The notes under the pieces: model-generated
What the model was told of the DNA's origin: nothing
Database searches by the model: none
Seen by the model: only the letters and a program-made list of their open reading frames with translations
Source: Paracidovorax konjaci
GTDB taxonomy: Bacteria; Pseudomonadota; Gammaproteobacteria; Burkholderiales; Burkholderiaceae_C
Reading direction: 5' to 3'
NCBI RefSeq assembly: GCF_900112675.1
Contig: NZ_FOMQ01000013.1
Coordinates: 62,001 to 126,000 of the forward strand
DNA length: 64,000 nt
Translations under genes and position numbers: made by a program
Part shown: one piece after another, positions 25,702-34,271 of the stretch
Numbering within the stretch: the stretch's first letter is position 1
Layout of the letters: every line of letters begins with the position of its first letter

Positions 25702-27441
25702 TCAGGCCGCTTCTTCCACGCGGTTGCGGCCCCGGTCCTTGGCGCGGTAGAGGGCCGCGTCGGCCTCCGAGAGCAGGTGGTCGAGCAAGAGGCCGTGCCG
25801 CTCCGAGGCCGCCACGCCCACGCTGGCCGTGAGCGTGGCGCTGCCGCCCGAGGGCAGCAGCACCCGGGCGGCCTCGATGGCCTGGCGCAACTGCTCGGCG
25901 CGCACCGTTGCCGCGGCGGCACCGCAGGGGCCGAGCAGCACCACGAACTCCTCGCCGCCGTAGCGCGCGGCCAGGTCTTCCGGGCGCAGCGCGCCGCGCA
26001 ATGCGCGGGCCACCGTGCGCAGCGCCTCGTCGCCCGCCGCGTGCCCTTCTCGGTCGTTGAAGGCCTTGAACAGGTCCACGTCGAGCAGCATCACCACGAT
26101 GCCGGAGCGCTGCTGGCGGGCCTGCGCGATGCGCTCGCGCGCGGCGGAGAAGAAGGCGCGCCGGTTCGGCAGGCCGGTGAGGAAATCGGTGAGCGACTGC
26201 TCGCGCAACTGCGCGATGAGTCCGTCGCGCTCGCGCTCCAGGCCCTGGCGCGTGCGCGTGTGGTCCTGCAGGGCGCGCACGGCGCCGATCACGGCGGCCA
26301 TCTCGTCGTCGGCCGTGGGGCGGGGCAGCGGGGCGTCGAGCCGGTTGCGGGCCAGGTCCTGCAGCGCGCGCGTGGTCTGGGCCAGCGGCCGCAGCACGCG
26401 CCCGTGCAGCACCGCCAGCGTGCCGGCCAGCACGGCCCAGAGCACGGCCGAGGCGCCGACCACGATCACCAGGCTGCCCAGCGCGCGTTCGCGCGCGGCG
26501 GCGGCATCGGCCTGCAGCCGGGCGAGCATGCGGTCGCGCAGGGCCACCACCTTGGTCAGCTCGGGCACGTAGCGCGCGGCGAACTCGGCCGCCGTGGTGC
26601 CATAGCGCCCGTCGCCTTCGCCGGCGGCCATCACGGGCGCCACGATCTCGCGGACGGCGTGCCCGAAATAGCCCTGCTCCACGGCCTGCCAGGCCTGCGC
26701 GATGTCGGGCGGCACCTGCTGGTGGGCGAGGCGCTGCTCCAGCAGGAACTGCAGCGCCAGGATGCGGCCGCGCGTCTGCTCGATGGCGCGCCGCTCGGCG
26801 GGCGTGAAGGGCTGCTGCTTGGCCAGCGCCGCCGTGAAGTGCGAACCGAGCAGGCCCGCGTGCTCGCGCAGCTCCGCCGTGACGCGCAGCGCCTGCACGT
26901 CGCCGTCCAGCGCCGGCTGCGAGGCACGCACGGTCTGGATGAGCGCGCTGTTGACCGGTGCCAGCCGCGGCACCACGGCCACGAGGCCGTACACGCTGGC
27001 GCGCACCGCCTCGGGCGTGCGGCCGGACCGCGGCAGCGCGATGGTCCGGTCGGCCACGGCACGCGCCCGGGTGAGGGCATCGAAGGCGGCATCCACCGCC
27101 GCCGGGGCCGCGCCGGTGCGCGGGGCGGGCGGGGGCGCGCCGAGCATGGCGCGCAACTGGCGGAAGGCCTCGTCCGTGCGCGCGCGGGCCTGGGCCAGCG
27201 CCGCGACGGCGGCGGGGTCGGCCGGCCCGTCGGCGGCCCCGAGCCGGGCGTTGGTGGGGCCGCGCTCGCGCGAGACCATTTCCGCGGCCACCAGCCCCAG
27301 GCGCAGGTCCGCCAGGGCGTGCTCGCCGGCCTCGGCCGCGCGCCAGGACCGCCATTCGGCCCAGCTGGAGTGCAGCGCCAGGGCGGCCGTCACGGCGGCC
27401 AGCAGGGTGCCCAGAAGGCGCAGCAGGTGATTGAGGGACAT
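25702..27441 (-). CDS. Membrane-bound diguanylate cyclase (GGDEF)
   Basis: 579 residues. TM1 (about 8-28) and TM2 (about 320-342) bracket a large periplasmic helical sensor region of about 290 residues; a HAMP-like segment leads to the GGDEF domain. The catalytic loop is GGEEF (about residue 494). Five residues upstream lies RPED, a product-inhibition I-site (RxxD), so feedback by c-di-GMP is likely. It makes cyclic di-GMP from GTP, promoting sessile behaviour. No EAL partner is adjacent. The periplasmic region resembles a four-helix ligand-binding sensor. Confidence 0.9.
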   Translation of the reverse strand: MSLNHLLRLLGTLLAAVTAALALHSSWAEWRSWRAAEAGEHALADLRLGLVAAEMVSRERGPTNARLGAADGPADPAAVAALAQARARTDEAFRQLRAMLGAPPPAPRTGAAPAAVDAAFDALTRARAVADRTIALPRSGRTPEAVRASVYGLVAVVPRLAPVNSALIQTVRASQPALDGDVQALRVTAELREHAGLLGSHFTAALAKQQPFTPAERRAIEQTRGRILALQFLLEQRLAHQQVPPDIAQAWQAVEQGYFGHAVREIVAPVMAAGEGDGRYGTTAAEFAARYVPELTKVVALRDRMLARLQADAAAARERALGSLVIVVGASAVLWAVLAGTLAVLHGRVLRPLAQTTRALQDLARNRLDAPLPRPTADDEMAAVIGAVRALQDHTRTRQGLERERDGLIAQLREQSLTDFLTGLPNRRAFFSAARERIAQARQQRSGIVVMLLDVDLFKAFNDREGHAAGDEALRTVARALRGALRPEDLAARYGGEEFVVLLGPCGAAAATVRAEQLRQAIEAARVLLPSGGSATLTASVGVAASERHGLLLDHLLSEADAALYRAKDRGRNRVEEAA

Positions 27442-27669
27442 GGAACGCAGGACCGCCGCCAGGCAGAGACCGGCGGCGCCCGGAGCGGAGGGGCGGGGCG
27501 GACCCCTGGTTTACGATGTTGACACTCTATAACACTGCCGTTCCACGGTCGCGTTGCCCCTGGCGCCCCCTTCCCGCCGGCCGGGCGCCGGCCGCGCCGC
27601 ATGCGGCGGCGGCGCGGGCCCACGGCCCTCCTCCAGGCCCCGGGCGCGCCGGTGTCCTCCGTCTCATCC

Positions 27670-28173
27670 ATGCCCATCGTTCGCACGCTTTCCCCCGACG
27701 ACCTGCCCGGCCTGCTGGCCGTGCAACTGGCCTGCTACGGCGAGGGCTTCGTCGAAAGCGCCGATGTGTTCGCGCGGCGCCTGGCGAGCCCCGCGAACTG
27801 TTCGCTGGTGCTCGAACGCGGCGGCACCGTGCACGCCTACCTGGCGGCCTACCGCAGCGCGCTGGACAAGGTGACGCCGCTGCACGGCGACTTCGAGGCG
27901 CCGCCGCCGGACGCCGCCGACACGCTCTACCTGCACGACATGGCCGTGCTGCCGGCGCTCGCCGGCCAGGGGCTGGCCCGCGCGCTGCTGGAGCCCCTGT
28001 GGCGCACCGGGCGCGAGGCCGGCCTGCGCCACACGGCCCTGGTGTCGGTGCAGGGCTCGCAGGGCTACTGGGAGCGCCACGGCTATGCCGTGCGGGCGCT
28101 CGCGTCGCCCGCGCAGCAGCAGCGGCTCGCGGGCTACGGGCCCGGGGCCGTCTACATGGCGCGGCGGCTGTAG
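27670..28173 (+). CDS. GNAT-family N-acetyltransferase
   Basis: 167 residues from ATG 27670. The acetyl-CoA loop is in LHDMAVLPALAGQGLARALL (Q/RxxGxG/A type), followed by ALVSVQGSQGYWERHGYAV, the conserved C-terminal strand of the fold. Substrate unknown: GNAT enzymes acetylate antibiotics, amino groups or proteins. The neighbouring genes do not point to a pathway. Confidence 0.82.
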   Translation: MPIVRTLSPDDLPGLLAVQLACYGEGFVESADVFARRLASPANCSLVLERGGTVHAYLAAYRSALDKVTPLHGDFEAPPPDAADTLYLHDMAVLPALAGQGLARALLEPLWRTGREAGLRHTALVSVQGSQGYWERHGYAVRALASPAQQQRLAGYGPGAVYMARRL

Positions 28174-28195
28174 CCGGGCCGCTGCCGCCCGGTCG

Positions 28196-30016
28196 TCAGT
28201 GGGGCACCGGGGCATAGGGCAGGTCCGCGGCATCCGGGAGTTCGGCGATCTCCACCCCGGGCGATGCGGGCGCGGCGCGCCGCGCCAACTGCTGGAACAG
28301 CTCCAGCGCGTTGTGGCCCACGCCGCGCGCGGCCTCCCACAGCTCCGCCGGCCGCAGGGACAGCAGTTTCTCGATGCCCGCGCCGGCCGCGTGCCCGATG
28401 GGCCCCGGGATGGTCATGTTGAGCAGGGCCATGGCGGCCGATCCCAGCAGCATGCCGGTGGTGTCCTTCTCGATGAAGTCTCCGGCCGCGCGGTTGGCCA
28501 CCAGCACCGCGATCATCACGAGGCTCAGGCCCGCGAAGGACTTGAATTCCTCCAACGCATCGCCGCGCGCCATGTTGGGGTTGGCGGCGTTGTGCAGCAT
28601 CAGCGCCGCGGTGAAGGCGGCGTCCGAGCCCAGGTCCACCATGCCGATGCGGTCGGGGTACATCAGCGCGGTGGTGGTCAGGCACACGGCCGTGGTGAAG
28701 AGGGCGAGCGCGGTCTTGGCCGCGCGATCGGGGTTGGCCATGCCCGCGCCGGCCGTGCCGTCCGGGTGCAGCACGCGCTCCAGGTCGGTGGCGATGTCCA
28801 GGAACGCGTTCGCGGCCAGCGTCACCTGCTTGCTCGTGGTGGGGCTGAGTTCCTTGCCCTGTTCCAGAAAGCCCGTCCTGCCGTCCGTGAGCGCCTGCAG
28901 CTCGGTGCGGGCGCGCGCCAGCGCATCGGCCAGCAGGTCGCGCGCGGGCGGCGCGCCGTCGTCCCCGGGGAGCGCCGGCTCCTGCGTGGGCAGGCGGGCG
29001 GCGAGCGGGTCCACGCCGCTGTCCAGCGCGCGGCCGGCGGCGGCCAGCGCCGGGTCGGGCACGCCGTGGCGGCGCTGCTGCACCATCTCGCGCATTTCCT
29101 TGCCGAAGAAGCCGAGGAACAGCGCCGCCGTGGACACCATGCCCGCGCCCACGTTGAAGGCCGGGCTGGCATTGAGCTTCTGCAGCTGCGGCATGAAAGT
29201 GGGCAGCGCGAAGATCGCGGCCTGCACCACGTTGATGTAGTGGCGCGACATGAAGTGGTCCATCACGCTGTGCCGGTTGGCCGCCGTGGGCGAGCGCATC
29301 GCCCCCACGGCCATCAGGCCCGTCTTGGCATAGAGCCCGGCCAGCTCGGCCACGAACTGGTTCTGGTGGCTGTGGGCCGGGATGGCGAAGGGCACCACCG
29401 GCAGCAGCAAATTCATGGGCAGGTAGGCGGCGGCGCGGTGCGCGAGCGGCTGCTCGGTCTGCAGCGCATCCAGCGTGGATTCGAGGTGCGCGAGCTTGGG
29501 CCCGAAATGCGAGCGCAGCGCCTCGGGCACCGAGGGATGCTGGAGCTTCCCGCGCAACTGGTCCACGCCTTCGCGCAGCGCGGGCAGCGTGCTGGCGATG
29601 GGCAGCGCCGGGTTTTCGGGGTCGGCGCCCCGGCCCTTCAGCGCGGCCAGGTACTCGGCGTCGTCGGCGCGCATCAGCACCGTGCGGACATCGGAGAGCC
29701 GCGCCACCTCCTTGGCGGCCTGGCGCGCGCGCTGCAGCAGGCTGGGCGGCGGTGCCGCGGCAGCTTCTGCCCCGTCGTTGGCGGGGGCCAGGGAGATCCT
29801 CTCCGGGCTGGAAGGCCGCGCGGGCGTGGGGGAGCGCGGCGGCGATGCGCCGCCGTCCGCTCGCCGCGGGCCCTGGGCCGCGGGCATGCCCTCGGGCGAG
29901 GCGAGGCGGGCCGCCGCGCGGGGTGGCGTGGCCGGGCTGTCGGAGGACGGTATCTGCAGCGCGGAGGGCGGCAGCGCGGCAGGCGATGGGGCGTGCGGGG
30001 CAGGGATCGGGGTCAT
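28196..30016 (-). CDS. Candidate HrpX-regulated type III secreted protein with several hydrophobic segments
   Basis: 606 residues from ATG 30016. The first 130 residues are Pro/Ser/Ala-rich and disordered (PIPAPHAPSPAALPPSAL), like type III export signals. The rest is helical with at least five hydrophobic stretches (around PMNLLLPVVPFAIPA, VSTAALFLGFFG, LFTTAVCLTTTALMY, GLSLVMIAVLVANRAAG, GMLLGSAAMALLNM). No known domain was recognised. A perfect PIP box with correctly spaced -10 lies upstream, which makes it a strong candidate effector or membrane-inserting translocator of the Hrp system. It might alternatively be a structural homologue of large hydrophobic Xop effectors. Confidence 0.75.
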   Translation of the reverse strand: MTPIPAPHAPSPAALPPSALQIPSSDSPATPPRAAARLASPEGMPAAQGPRRADGGASPPRSPTPARPSSPERISLAPANDGAEAAAAPPPSLLQRARQAAKEVARLSDVRTVLMRADDAEYLAALKGRGADPENPALPIASTLPALREGVDQLRGKLQHPSVPEALRSHFGPKLAHLESTLDALQTEQPLAHRAAAYLPMNLLLPVVPFAIPAHSHQNQFVAELAGLYAKTGLMAVGAMRSPTAANRHSVMDHFMSRHYINVVQAAIFALPTFMPQLQKLNASPAFNVGAGMVSTAALFLGFFGKEMREMVQQRRHGVPDPALAAAGRALDSGVDPLAARLPTQEPALPGDDGAPPARDLLADALARARTELQALTDGRTGFLEQGKELSPTTSKQVTLAANAFLDIATDLERVLHPDGTAGAGMANPDRAAKTALALFTTAVCLTTTALMYPDRIGMVDLGSDAAFTAALMLHNAANPNMARGDALEEFKSFAGLSLVMIAVLVANRAAGDFIEKDTTGMLLGSAAMALLNMTIPGPIGHAAGAGIEKLLSLRPAELWEAARGVGHNALELFQQLARRAAPASPGVEIAELPDAADLPYAPVPH

Positions 30017-30075
30017 GCGCGGAGGTCTGCGGCGTGGAAGGGGCGAAGCGTGGGCGCGATGGCGCGCGGGCAGCC

Positions 30076-30137
30076 AGCGTAGGCGCGCGCCCCCGCCGCG
30101 CCCTTTCGCCGCGCGAACGCCTGTGCGGGCCCGCGAA
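30076..30137 (-). promoter_or_regulatory. Perfect PIP box with -10 element
   Basis: On the minus strand TTCGC (30137-30133), 15 nt, TTCGC (30117-30113), then 31 nt to TACGCT (30081-30076), which fits YANNNT. Both the N15 spacing and the 30-32 nt gap to the -10 are the values known for HrpX/HrpB-controlled promoters. It lies in the gap after the LysR gene, 60 nt before the ATG of the secreted-protein gene. Confidence 0.85.
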
Positions 30138-30149
30138 CCGGGGCCGGCG

Positions 30150-31025
30150 CTACGGGGCGGCCTGCGCGGTGATCCAGTCGCGAAAAGCCCGCAGGGCAGG
30201 GTCCAGCAGCACATCGGGCCGGTACACCAGCCGGTAGGCCAGGGGCGTGGACAGGTCGGCCGCGCGCAGGGCCACCAGCGCGCGCGCGGCGATCTCCGCG
30301 GCCACGAAGCCGCGCCGCACGAGCGCGAAGCCCCGGCCCGCGAGCGCCGCCTCGATCGCTCCGTTGGAGCGCGCGAACACCACGCCCTGCTCGCAGTCCA
30401 CGCCGGCCGCGCCGTGCGATGCGCACCAGAGGCGCCAGTCGCCGCGGTGCTCGTCGTGCAGCAGCCGCTCGCCCGAGATGTCGGCCACGCGCGGCACGCG
30501 GCGCGGCGCGATCAGGCGCGGGCTGCAGACGGGCACGAGGTCGTCGGCCACCAGCACTTCGGCCCGCAGCCCCGCATACGCGCCCAGGCCATGGCGCACC
30601 GCGAAATGCATCTCCTCGGTGGCCAGGTCCACGACGCGGTCGGTGGTGTTCACGTGCACGTCGATCTCCGGCGCGCGCCGCGAAAAGTCCGGTAGCCGCG
30701 GCACGAGCCACTGCACGGCAAAGCCCGTGGTGCAGCTCACGAGCACCACGCGCCGCTGCCCGCGCGCGCCCAGCCGCGCGGTGGCGTGGCCGATCAGCGC
30801 CAGGGCCTCGGCGCAACTGGCGAGGTAGTCGCGCCCGGCCGGCGTGAATGCCAGCCCGCGCGGCAGCCGGTCGAAGAGCGCGCAGCCCAGGAAGGCTTCG
30901 AGCTTGCGCACCTGCTGCGACACCGCCCCGGGCGTGACATGCAGTTCGGCGGCCGCGGCACGCACGCTCAGGTGGCGCGCCACCGCCTCGAAGAAGCGCA
31001 CGGCAGTCAGGGGCGGCAGTCGCAT
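30150..31025 (-). CDS. LysR-family transcriptional regulator, GcvA-like (divergon 2)
   Basis: 291 residues from ATG 31025. It begins MRLPPLTAVRFFEAVARHLS, the N-terminus typical of GcvA-type LysR proteins, with HTH helix VRAAAAELHVTPGAVSQQVR. The C-terminal co-inducer domain spans about 90-290. Divergent from an EamA exporter gene with a 146-nt shared promoter region, repeating the arrangement at 17.5 kb. It most likely controls that exporter. Confidence 0.9.
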   Translation of the reverse strand: MRLPPLTAVRFFEAVARHLSVRAAAAELHVTPGAVSQQVRKLEAFLGCALFDRLPRGLAFTPAGRDYLASCAEALALIGHATARLGARGQRRVVLVSCTTGFAVQWLVPRLPDFSRRAPEIDVHVNTTDRVVDLATEEMHFAVRHGLGAYAGLRAEVLVADDLVPVCSPRLIAPRRVPRVADISGERLLHDEHRGDWRLWCASHGAAGVDCEQGVVFARSNGAIEAALAGRGFALVRRGFVAAEIAARALVALRAADLSTPLAYRLVYRPDVLLDPALRAFRDWITAQAAP

Positions 31026-31171
31026 GGTGTTGAGTGGAACTAAACGGCTTGGCAGGATAAATCGTTTGATGGTGCTGCACGGGCCTGCCCACAATCTGCC
31101 CATCCGCCGCGGCCATCGCCGCGCGCATGCTCCACCGCACCGCACGCGGAACATTCCCTGCACACACCACC

Positions 31172-32074
31172 ATGCCTTTCGCCAGCCTGCTGCGCCTTTG
31201 CCTGCTGGCCGCCCTCTGGGGCGGCAGCTTCCTCTTCACCCGCATCACGGTGCCCGAACTGGGCGCGGTGCCCACGGCTTTCGGCCGGGTGGTGCTCGCC
31301 GCCCTGGGCCTGATGGCCCTGCTCGTGCTGTCGCGCCAGCGCCCGGCCTTCCAGGGCAAGCTGGGCACGGTGCTCGTGCTGGGCGTGGTCAATTCGGGCA
31401 TTCCGTTCTGCATGTTCGCGCTGGCTGCGCGCGTGCTGCCCGCGGGCTACAGCGCCCTGCTGAACGCCACCACGCCGCTGATGGGCGTGCTGATCGGCGC
31501 CGCGGTGTTCGGCGAGCGCATCACCGGCGCCGGCGCGGCCGGCGTGCTGCTGGGCATGGCCGGCGTGGCCGTGCTGGCGCAGGCCGGGCCCGTGGCGCTG
31601 GGGGCGCCCGTGCTGGCAGGCATCGCGGCCTGCCTGGTCGCCACGGCCTGCTACGGGCTGGCCGGCTTTCTCACGCGGCGCTGGGTCACGGCGCGCGGCG
31701 GGCTGGACAGCCGCCTGGTCGCCCTGGGCAGCCAGTGGGGCGCCGTGCTGGCGCTGGCCCCCTGGGCGGCCTGGCAGGTGTGGAGCGTGCCGGGCCTGCC
31801 CGCGCAGTGGGCCGCGGCGTCGGCGCAGGTCTGGGGCGCGCTGGTGGCCATGGGCCTGCTCTGCACGGCGCTGGCGTATGTGCTGTATTTCCGGCTGATC
31901 GCCGACGTGGGGCCGATGAAGGCGCTTTCGGTCACCTTCCTGGTGCCGCTCTTCGGTGTCGCCTGGGGCTGGCTGCTGCTGGGCGAGGCGGTCACCGGGG
32001 CGCACGCGGCCGGCGGCGCGCTGATCGCGCTGGCGCTCTGGCTGGTGCTGCGGCCCGCCCCCCGGCAGCGCTGA
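31172..32074 (+). CDS. EamA/DMT-family transporter (divergon 2)
   Basis: 300 residues from ATG 31172, with ten membrane helices in two EamA units. The first begins RLCLLAALWGGSFLFTRI, and the second includes YVLYFRLIADVGPMKALSVT, the conserved end-of-repeat motif. It belongs to the RhtA/YdcZ-like drug/metabolite exporters of the inner membrane. The divergent GcvA-like gene is the probable regulator. Confidence 0.88.
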   Translation: MPFASLLRLCLLAALWGGSFLFTRITVPELGAVPTAFGRVVLAALGLMALLVLSRQRPAFQGKLGTVLVLGVVNSGIPFCMFALAARVLPAGYSALLNATTPLMGVLIGAAVFGERITGAGAAGVLLGMAGVAVLAQAGPVALGAPVLAGIAACLVATACYGLAGFLTRRWVTARGGLDSRLVALGSQWGAVLALAPWAAWQVWSVPGLPAQWAAASAQVWGALVAMGLLCTALAYVLYFRLIADVGPMKALSVTFLVPLFGVAWGWLLLGEAVTGAHAAGGALIALALWLVLRPAPRQR

Positions 32075-32123
32075 CGGCCCGGCACGCACCCGGCAGCGGC
32101 TGTGCGTGGTCATAATGCGCGCC

Positions 32124-32606
32124 ATGCCGAACCGCTGGAAACCCAACGCCACCGTGGCCGCCGTCATCGAGCACGAGGGCCGCTTCCTCCTGGTGGAGGA
32201 AGACACGGCCGACGGCCTGCGGCTCAACAACCCCGCCGGCCACCTCGACCCGGGCGAGTCGCCCGAACAGGGCTGCGTGCGCGAGGTGCTGGAGGAGACG
32301 GCCTACGACTTCACCCCCACGGCCCTTGTGGGCGTGTACCTGAACCGCTTCACGCGCACCCGCACCGGCGACGACATCACCTACCTGCGCTTCGCCTTCA
32401 CCGGCACGCTCGGCGCGCACCATGCCTGGCGCGCGCTGGACGACGGCATCGTGCGCACCGTCTGGATGACGCCGGCCGAGCTGCGCTCCTGCGCCGACCG
32501 GCACCGCAGCCCGCTCGTGATGCGCTGCATCGAGGACTACCTGGCCGGCCAGCGCCATCCGCTGGGGCTGATCCATACCGACGCGAGCGTGCTGCGCGGC
32601 AGCTGA
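32124..32606 (+). CDS. nudJ: Nudix hydrolase, NudJ-like phosphatase
   Basis: 160 residues from ATG 32124 (MPNRWKPNATVAAVIEHEGR). The Nudix box GHLDPGESPEQGCVREVLEE TAYDF matches GX5EX7REUXEEXGU with all catalytic glutamates present; the position usually G in EEXGU is alanine-tyrosine here. NudJ hydrolyses thiamine and nucleoside pyrophosphates. In many proteobacteria nudJ is next to mnmA; here mnmA lies 1.67 kb downstream, separated by two foreign-looking genes on the other strand. Confidence 0.88.
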   Translation: MPNRWKPNATVAAVIEHEGRFLLVEEDTADGLRLNNPAGHLDPGESPEQGCVREVLEETAYDFTPTALVGVYLNRFTRTRTGDDITYLRFAFTGTLGAHHAWRALDDGIVRTVWMTPAELRSCADRHRSPLVMRCIEDYLAGQRHPLGLIHTDASVLRGS

Positions 32607-32642
32607 CGGTTTCCGCTGCCATCGCGCGGGGCAGGCGTTCCG

Positions 32643-33128
32643 TCATGGGCATCCATCGATTCCGTAATCCGATGTCATGTAGCAGATGGGAGGAGCTGGA
32701 GTCAGTGGGCCTATGGCGACGTCGCCCGAAGGTTCTGGGAGGCCGATGGGACCTGTGTAAAACGGGGGCGTACCCCCTCCAGGGTTGGGATCGGGGCCGT
32801 AACTATCGTCCGCAGCAACGGGTTCGCCGGTGGCCTTGTACGCGGTTTTGGGGTCCGGATATTGCGCCTTGACGCTCCAGACCGTGCCTTGGTTCGCGGT
32901 TATATATTCCACGCAAGTCGTTCCATTGCAGATGGATACGGTGTCTTTGGCTTTCCACAGGGCCACTACCGGGTTGACGTAGACACCGATGAAATTGCGA
33001 ATCTCCACAGGACGCATAGGCACCGAGCAGGCATCGCAGCGGTATCTGCCGTAATCGGCAGCTATAACGAGGGCCATTGCTGAGAGAAAACCCAGTCCCA
33101 ACCACTTGATTTTGGTTTGCATGGTCAT
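32643..33128 (-). CDS. Secreted protein of unknown function
   Basis: 161 residues with a signal peptide (KWLGLGFLSAMALVIAADYG). The mature part has Cys pairs (RCDACSVP; SICNGTTCVEY; a final ICYMTSDYGIDGCP) that could form disulfides in the periplasm, and a proline/glycine-rich C-terminal half. No known domain. It overlaps the upstream gene by 4 nt (ATGA), so the two are co-translated. Lower GC than the flanking nudJ and mnmA genes suggests a transferred pair. Confidence 0.6.
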   Translation of the reverse strand: MTMQTKIKWLGLGFLSAMALVIAADYGRYRCDACSVPMRPVEIRNFIGVYVNPVVALWKAKDTVSICNGTTCVEYITANQGTVWSVKAQYPDPKTAYKATGEPVAADDSYGPDPNPGGGTPPFYTGPIGLPEPSGDVAIGPLTPAPPICYMTSDYGIDGCP

Positions 33129-34138
33129 CGACGCGTTGAGGACAAGATTTCTTCCGCCTTTTTCTGGGCTTGGTGGTATTGCTCGTCATTCAATCGGTTT
33201 CGAAATCGTTGCAGATAAAGATCACGCAGTTTCGCTTTATCGGGATCGGGTTCCCGAAAAACCCGCGCGGTCCAGGCATAGGCATACGCATAGGCCTGGA
33301 CCGGATCGTAGAGATTGGAAAAGAAGTCGGAAGGCTCGCCGGGTTTTGCAGGGGGTGTTCCATAAAATGCCGCGAGCGCGTTCAATGCAGAGGCTTCATG
33401 AAGCTTCGCAGCCTGCGACAGATAACCCATGGCTTGTGCCTGCCACATCGCTTTCTGTGCGTCGGTCAAGGCTGGCTGCGCTCCATCGCTGGGCCAGTAG
33501 CCCTGGGGGCCCACTTCCGGGAAGGCCATCATGGCTTTGGTGTCTCCCGCTTCCGCGCGGCGCCGAATGATGTCGGATCTGACCTGAAAATCCGTAGGTA
33601 ACAAACGGCTGCAGAATTTTGTATGGTTTTCGACGTTCTCTTCCAGCATTTCGATTTGCTGGGGTACTGCCTCTCCACGGCTTTTGAGCGAGAGGATGAT
33701 TTCCCCGCTATTTTGGATATTGAGGCAGTAGGAAAGAGTAGCGATGACCTTGTTTTCCAGGGCCGGTCCGGGAGAGGGGGTGGACTGGTAGTCTTTCAAT
33801 ATCTGCCACGCGGGCTTGTCTGGAGGACTGAGACTGGAGAGGAGATCGAGCGCGGAGTCTGCACGGCTTCCTGCGCCGGGATCGGATAACCGGGGCGGTG
33901 AGGCGAGAGGGTTGCCGACCAGGGGCGGGGTGCTGGCACCCGTGCCGTGGAGGGGGGCTGACGCAGTAATCTCGCCGTTAATGGCTCGGGCGGGCGGATC
34001 GGGCTTATTTTTCGCGCCCGGAATGAAAATCCACACCGCGGCCAAAGCAGCGATGGCGGCGAGGAAACAGAGGAATATCTTCTTTGGCATGTTTTTAGAA
34101 ATATCTCCTCGGATTGTGTGCTGCTTCTTGTCTGCCAT
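33125..34138 (-). CDS. Membrane-anchored protein of unknown function, Sel1-like helical C-terminus
   Basis: About 337 residues from ATG 34138 (MADKKQHTIRG); ATGs at 34165 and 34090 are alternatives, the last having GAGGAG 14 nt upstream. One N-terminal anchor (FLCFLAAIAALAAVWIFIPG) is followed by a Pro-rich linker (about 45-105) and a helical domain where the segment AMGYLSQAAKLHEASALNAL recalls a single Sel1/TPR-like hairpin. No catalytic motif. It probably faces the periplasm and works with the secreted Cys-containing protein encoded next. Low GC relative to neighbours. Confidence 0.6.
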   Translation of the reverse strand: MADKKQHTIRGDISKNMPKKIFLCFLAAIAALAAVWIFIPGAKNKPDPPARAINGEITASAPLHGTGASTPPLVGNPLASPPRLSDPGAGSRADSALDLLSSLSPPDKPAWQILKDYQSTPSPGPALENKVIATLSYCLNIQNSGEIILSLKSRGEAVPQQIEMLEENVENHTKFCSRLLPTDFQVRSDIIRRRAEAGDTKAMMAFPEVGPQGYWPSDGAQPALTDAQKAMWQAQAMGYLSQAAKLHEASALNALAAFYGTPPAKPGEPSDFFSNLYDPVQAYAYAYAWTARVFREPDPDKAKLRDLYLQRFRNRLNDEQYHQAQKKAEEILSSTRR

Positions 34139-34271
34139 TACATATGGATCATTTATTCGATCCATGAATAGTTAAGTCAATCGGTGCGCCGGAGTTACCC
34201 TCGTGGCCTTTCCGGAACGGGTCTTTCCAGCGAGCGACTTGCCGTCTCTCTCCAAAAAATACAATCCGCCC

